Assembly: GCF_030123065.1 (NCBI RefSeq)
Contig: NZ_CP126093.1
Span: 5,276,001-5,340,000, forward strand
DNA length: 64,000 bases
Source: Neobacillus sp. DY30
GTDB taxonomy: Bacteria; Bacillota; Bacilli; Bacillales; Cytobacillaceae
Direction of reading: 5' to 3'
Position 1 is the first letter of the stretch, and every line of letters begins with the position of its first letter. The notes beneath the pieces are model-generated. The model had not been told where the DNA came from and ran no database searches. It worked only from the letters and a program-made list of their open reading frames with translations. Made by a program: the position numbers and the translations under genes. Below, piece after piece: positions 61,449-64,000 of the stretch.

Positions 61449-63791
61449 ATGGATTGGCTGGTTAGAAAAAAACTTTACATTTACTATACACTTTTTCATA
61501 CACTAGGTTATTATCTCTGGCTTTATTTCTGGAGAAATACCGGCGCCGTTACAACAACTGGGGAGAATCTATTTTCTCTTACTGCTCCCCTCTCTTCATC
61601 TATTATTTTATTTTTCATTTATCGGAAAGTAAAAACGAAAGAAAATTACATATGGTTATTTTTTTCGCTAGGGTATTTTTTAAATTTTCTGGCTTTACTA
61701 GAAAATAGTAAAAAAGAAATTCTGTCCCTTGAATGGAATCATTTCCTTTTTATACTTCAGATAGTATGTTTTCTTACCGTCTTTATTTATAAAATTTTGC
61801 TAAAAAATGAGAACGTTCACCTTATAAAATTCATCTTTGATACCAGTATTATGATGATTACAGCTGTTACGTTAAGCTGGTATTTTATCATACGGAATCA
61901 CCAAACGTATAATATTTTTATAGGATTGCCACTAGGGGATTTAATCCTATTTTTTGGTGCCATGATATTCTACTTAGGGTCTGAAAAATTATCCCCATTT
62001 CGAGTTGTAATACTATCAAGCTTGCTGCTTCAAGTGATTGCTGATTCTTCTTATTTAATTTTCACAATAAACAATATTCCTTTTATAGAAAGTCTATTTC
62101 ATCCATTATGGACTCTTTCCCCTTTATTAATGGGGATTGCAGGGACACTCGCGGCGCAAAACGACGGTGTAACCTTCGAAAAGAAAAATAAGAGCCATTC
62201 TCTAAAAAATTCTATCACTCTAAGATTACTATTGCCTTATCTAAGTATAATCCTCTTGTTTATGACCATGATCTTTCAACATGATGATTCAAATAGTTTA
62301 ATCATTGGCTCTGCGGCAGCCATTTTATTGCTACTATCACGGCACATTTTTGCCTCTCTAGAAAACCAAACATTGTTAATTAAGTACCATGAACTTACAG
62401 AGGAATTAGAGCAAAAAATTGGGGAAAGGACAGAGGAACTAAGCGCAAAAAACCAGCAGCTTCTTTCTGCAGCAAGGAAAATGAAATATATGGCCTACCA
62501 TGATGTACTTAGCGGGCTTCCAAATAGAAGGATGTTTCTGGAACGGCTGAAAACAGCCATGGATGAGGCGAAACGAAATCATTTTAAGCTAGCCGTTATC
62601 TTTATTGATTTAGATCGTTTTAAAAATATTAATGATACACTGGGTCATGAATTTGGTGATTTATTGTTAAAGCATGTTACCAAAGAAATGGCTAAAAGCG
62701 TCCGCAAAATTGATACAATTTCCCGTCAAGGCGGTGATGAATTTACCGTTTTACTAAACCGGATTCGGGCGGTGGAAGATGTGATTCCTTTAGTGGAACG
62801 AATCCGAGCGGTAGTCGCAAAACCGATCATCATTCAAGGTCAGGAATTACACGTTTCAATGAGTATCGGGATTGCTTTTTACCCAAGTGATGGAAAAACC
62901 ACTGAAGAGCTAATGAAGAATGCAGACATGGCCATGTATCGCGCCAAAGAAGAAGGCCGAGATAATTACAAATTTTATTCTATCGATATGAACAAAACGG
63001 TTTCTAGAATAATGGCACTTGAAAATGGGCTGCGTAAAGCGCTAAAAAATAATGAATTTGTATTAAATTATCAACCACAGGTGAGTTTACAGACAGGGGA
63101 AATTGTTGGAGTTGAAGCATTACTGCGGTGGAATACTGTCGAAGCTGGTATGGTATCTCCCATTCAATTTATACCGGTCGCTGAAGAGTCCGGGCTGATT
63201 ATTCCTATAGGTGAATGGGTCTTGAATCATGCCTGTATGCAGGGAAAAGCATGGCATGATAGTGGACAAAGCCATTTAAAAGTCGCTGTAAACCTGTCTC
63301 CTGTCCAATTCCTTCACGAAAATTTGGTAGAGATGGTCATCAATGCTTTAAGAACAACTGGCTTTAATCCAAATTATTTAGAGTTAGAAATTACAGAAGG
63401 CGTGGCTTTTACCGATGCAGAAGCAGCGATTAAAAAAATGCAGGCACTGCGGGATTTGGGTGTAAGAATATCCATTGACGACTTTGGTACAGGATATTCT
63501 TCTTTAATGTATCTTAAAAGATTTCCTATTAACACCTTAAAAATTCCAAAGCCATTTAACCAAGATATTATGGCCGGTCAAAAAGACAAAGCACTAGTAG
63601 AGACAATGATCTACTTAGGTCATAGCCTCGGGCTTTCCGTTATTGCTGAAGGAATTGAGAGTAAAGAACAGCTGCTCTTCCTAAAAGAACACCATTGTGA
63701 TATCGTCCAGGGTGACATATATAGTAAACCATTAACAGTCTTACAAATAAATGCCCTAATCGAAAACACAACACCCTCAAAAATCTCATAA
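61449..63791 (+). CDS. Membrane GGDEF-EAL cyclic-di-GMP protein
   Basis: This 780-aa protein has about eight N-terminal helices (1-305), a coiled coil (ELTEELEQKIGERTEELSAK), a GGDEF domain (RQGGDEF at about 428, with an RxxD inhibitory site RKID five residues earlier) and an EAL domain (GVEALLRW at about 554, VNLSPVQF, ELEITEG, IDDFGTGYSS, AEGIES). Key metal and base residues look intact, though KIDxSF is KIPKPF here. It may make or degrade cyclic-di-GMP. Confidence 0.92.
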   Translation: MDWLVRKKLYIYYTLFHTLGYYLWLYFWRNTGAVTTTGENLFSLTAPLSSSIILFFIYRKVKTKENYIWLFFSLGYFLNFLALLENSKKEILSLEWNHFLFILQIVCFLTVFIYKILLKNENVHLIKFIFDTSIMMITAVTLSWYFIIRNHQTYNIFIGLPLGDLILFFGAMIFYLGSEKLSPFRVVILSSLLLQVIADSSYLIFTINNIPFIESLFHPLWTLSPLLMGIAGTLAAQNDGVTFEKKNKSHSLKNSITLRLLLPYLSIILLFMTMIFQHDDSNSLIIGSAAAILLLLSRHIFASLENQTLLIKYHELTEELEQKIGERTEELSAKNQQLLSAARKMKYMAYHDVLSGLPNRRMFLERLKTAMDEAKRNHFKLAVIFIDLDRFKNINDTLGHEFGDLLLKHVTKEMAKSVRKIDTISRQGGDEFTVLLNRIRAVEDVIPLVERIRAVVAKPIIIQGQELHVSMSIGIAFYPSDGKTTEELMKNADMAMYRAKEEGRDNYKFYSIDMNKTVSRIMALENGLRKALKNNEFVLNYQPQVSLQTGEIVGVEALLRWNTVEAGMVSPIQFIPVAEESGLIIPIGEWVLNHACMQGKAWHDSGQSHLKVAVNLSPVQFLHENLVEMVINALRTTGFNPNYLELEITEGVAFTDAEAAIKKMQALRDLGVRISIDDFGTGYSSLMYLKRFPINTLKIPKPFNQDIMAGQKDKALVETMIYLGHSLGLSVIAEGIESKEQLLFLKEHHCDIVQGDIYSKPLTVLQINALIENTTPSKIS

Positions 63792-63798
63792 ATCACTA

Positions 63799-63832
63799 GA
63801 AAGGAACCTTCATAACTAGAGGGTTCCTTTTT
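63799..63832 (+). terminator. Rho-independent terminator
   Basis: AAAGGAACC and GGTTCCTTT (63800-63808, 63822-63830) with an inner TC/GA pair are followed by T5. Confidence 0.85.
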
Positions 63833-63846
63833 GATGACTTATAATT

Positions 63847-63924
63847 GGTGACAGTTATGGATGACAATAAATTGGTGACAGGCACCGCTCGTGGACAGTG
63901 TCCACCCCATGTGGACACTGTCAC
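63847..63924 (-). repeat. REP-like element (copy 15), variant
   Basis: The core GGTGACAGGCACC (63874-63886) is followed by inverted arms, then an 11-bp perfect inverted repeat (ACAGTGTCCAC, CCCAT, GTGGACACTGT). A partial GGTGACAG precedes it at 63847. It lies 15 bp after a terminator. Confidence 0.82.
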
Positions 63925-63988
63925 TGGAGTATAAACTTTTGTTTTTAGCAAACACTATTTTTATCGTATGTTAAAAGGAGACTGGATT

Positions 63989-64000
63989 GTGGAGCATTAT
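63989..64000 (+). CDS. Start of a further gene, truncated by the window edge
   Basis: AAAAGGAG precedes GTG 63989 at good spacing; only four codons are visible. TTG 63987 in another frame is also possible, so the frame is uncertain. Confidence 0.35.

Noticed and set aside
15153-63924. The dispersed repeats as a CRISPR array
   Set aside because: Copies are kilobases apart, in both orientations, with no regular spacers and no cas genes.

Overview
This is a 64 kb chromosomal segment of an AT-rich, low-GC Gram-positive bacterium, most likely a spore-forming member of the Bacillaceae (a Neobacillus, Cytobacillus or Bacillus-like genome). Supporting marks are strong AGGAGG-type ribosome binding sites, frequent TTG and GTG starts, sigma-A and sigma-W promoters of the B. 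subtilis type, Rho-independent terminators between nearly all genes, and B. subtilis-type gene sets: xpaC-yaaN, ykoFEDC under a TPP riboswitch, alaR-alaT, mhqO, a yhcR-like nuclease, cccB and an LCP wall ligase. No tRNA, rRNA, prophage or CRISPR was seen.

Layout. 1-13.4 kb is a cell-envelope region: two glycosyltransferase-type proteins, an epimerase, an LCP ligase, a Wzx-like flippase, a PA14-repeat/glucosaminidase autolysin, an LTA-synthase-family enzyme, UDP-GlcNAc 2-epimerase and a GtrA protein. 13.5-21.8 kb holds a CPBP protease, several proteins under 60 aa, a GGDEF/HD-GYP protein, CutC divergent from a copper nitrite reductase (NirK) with an FNR-like site, a phased array of DnaA boxes, a cyclic-di-GMP-I riboswitch with a 57-aa gene behind it, and a VanY-type carboxypeptidase. 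21.8-30 kb carries xpaC-telA with a near-consensus sigma-W promoter, a Gly/Tyr-rich protein, a ZIP transporter with an MntR-like palindrome, a membrane S1C protease, and a PlsY paralogue overlapping a GNAT-aminotransferase fusion. 30-32.3 kb is a RAYT-type transposase gene overlapping comM. 32.4-46 kb has small lipoproteins, the thiamine-precursor transporter operon, a molybdopterin oxidoreductase, a ring-cleaving dioxygenase and a 1746-residue secreted nuclease/5'-nucleotidase. 46-64 kb holds housekeeping and accessory genes: a small sigma factor, GNAT, VOC, VanZ, Nudix, alaRT, a DMT permease, a SPOR-glucosaminidase, a PAS histidine kinase, MOSC, MsrAB, cytochrome c551, a D-2-hydroxyacid dehydrogenase and a GGDEF-EAL protein.

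The most notable system-level signal is a family of about 15 intergenic palindromic elements built around GGTGACAGGCACC. Six or seven are full 45-bp units, three of them identical over all 45 bp. They surround a REP-associated tyrosine transposase, which makes this look like a Bacillus REP/RAYT system, with the RAYT gene overlapping comM. Other themes are cyclic-di-GMP (two turnover enzymes plus a riboswitch) and denitrification (NirK, a possible c551 donor, and CutC beside NirK). All assignments rest on reading the sequence and recalled family motifs; no database search was run.
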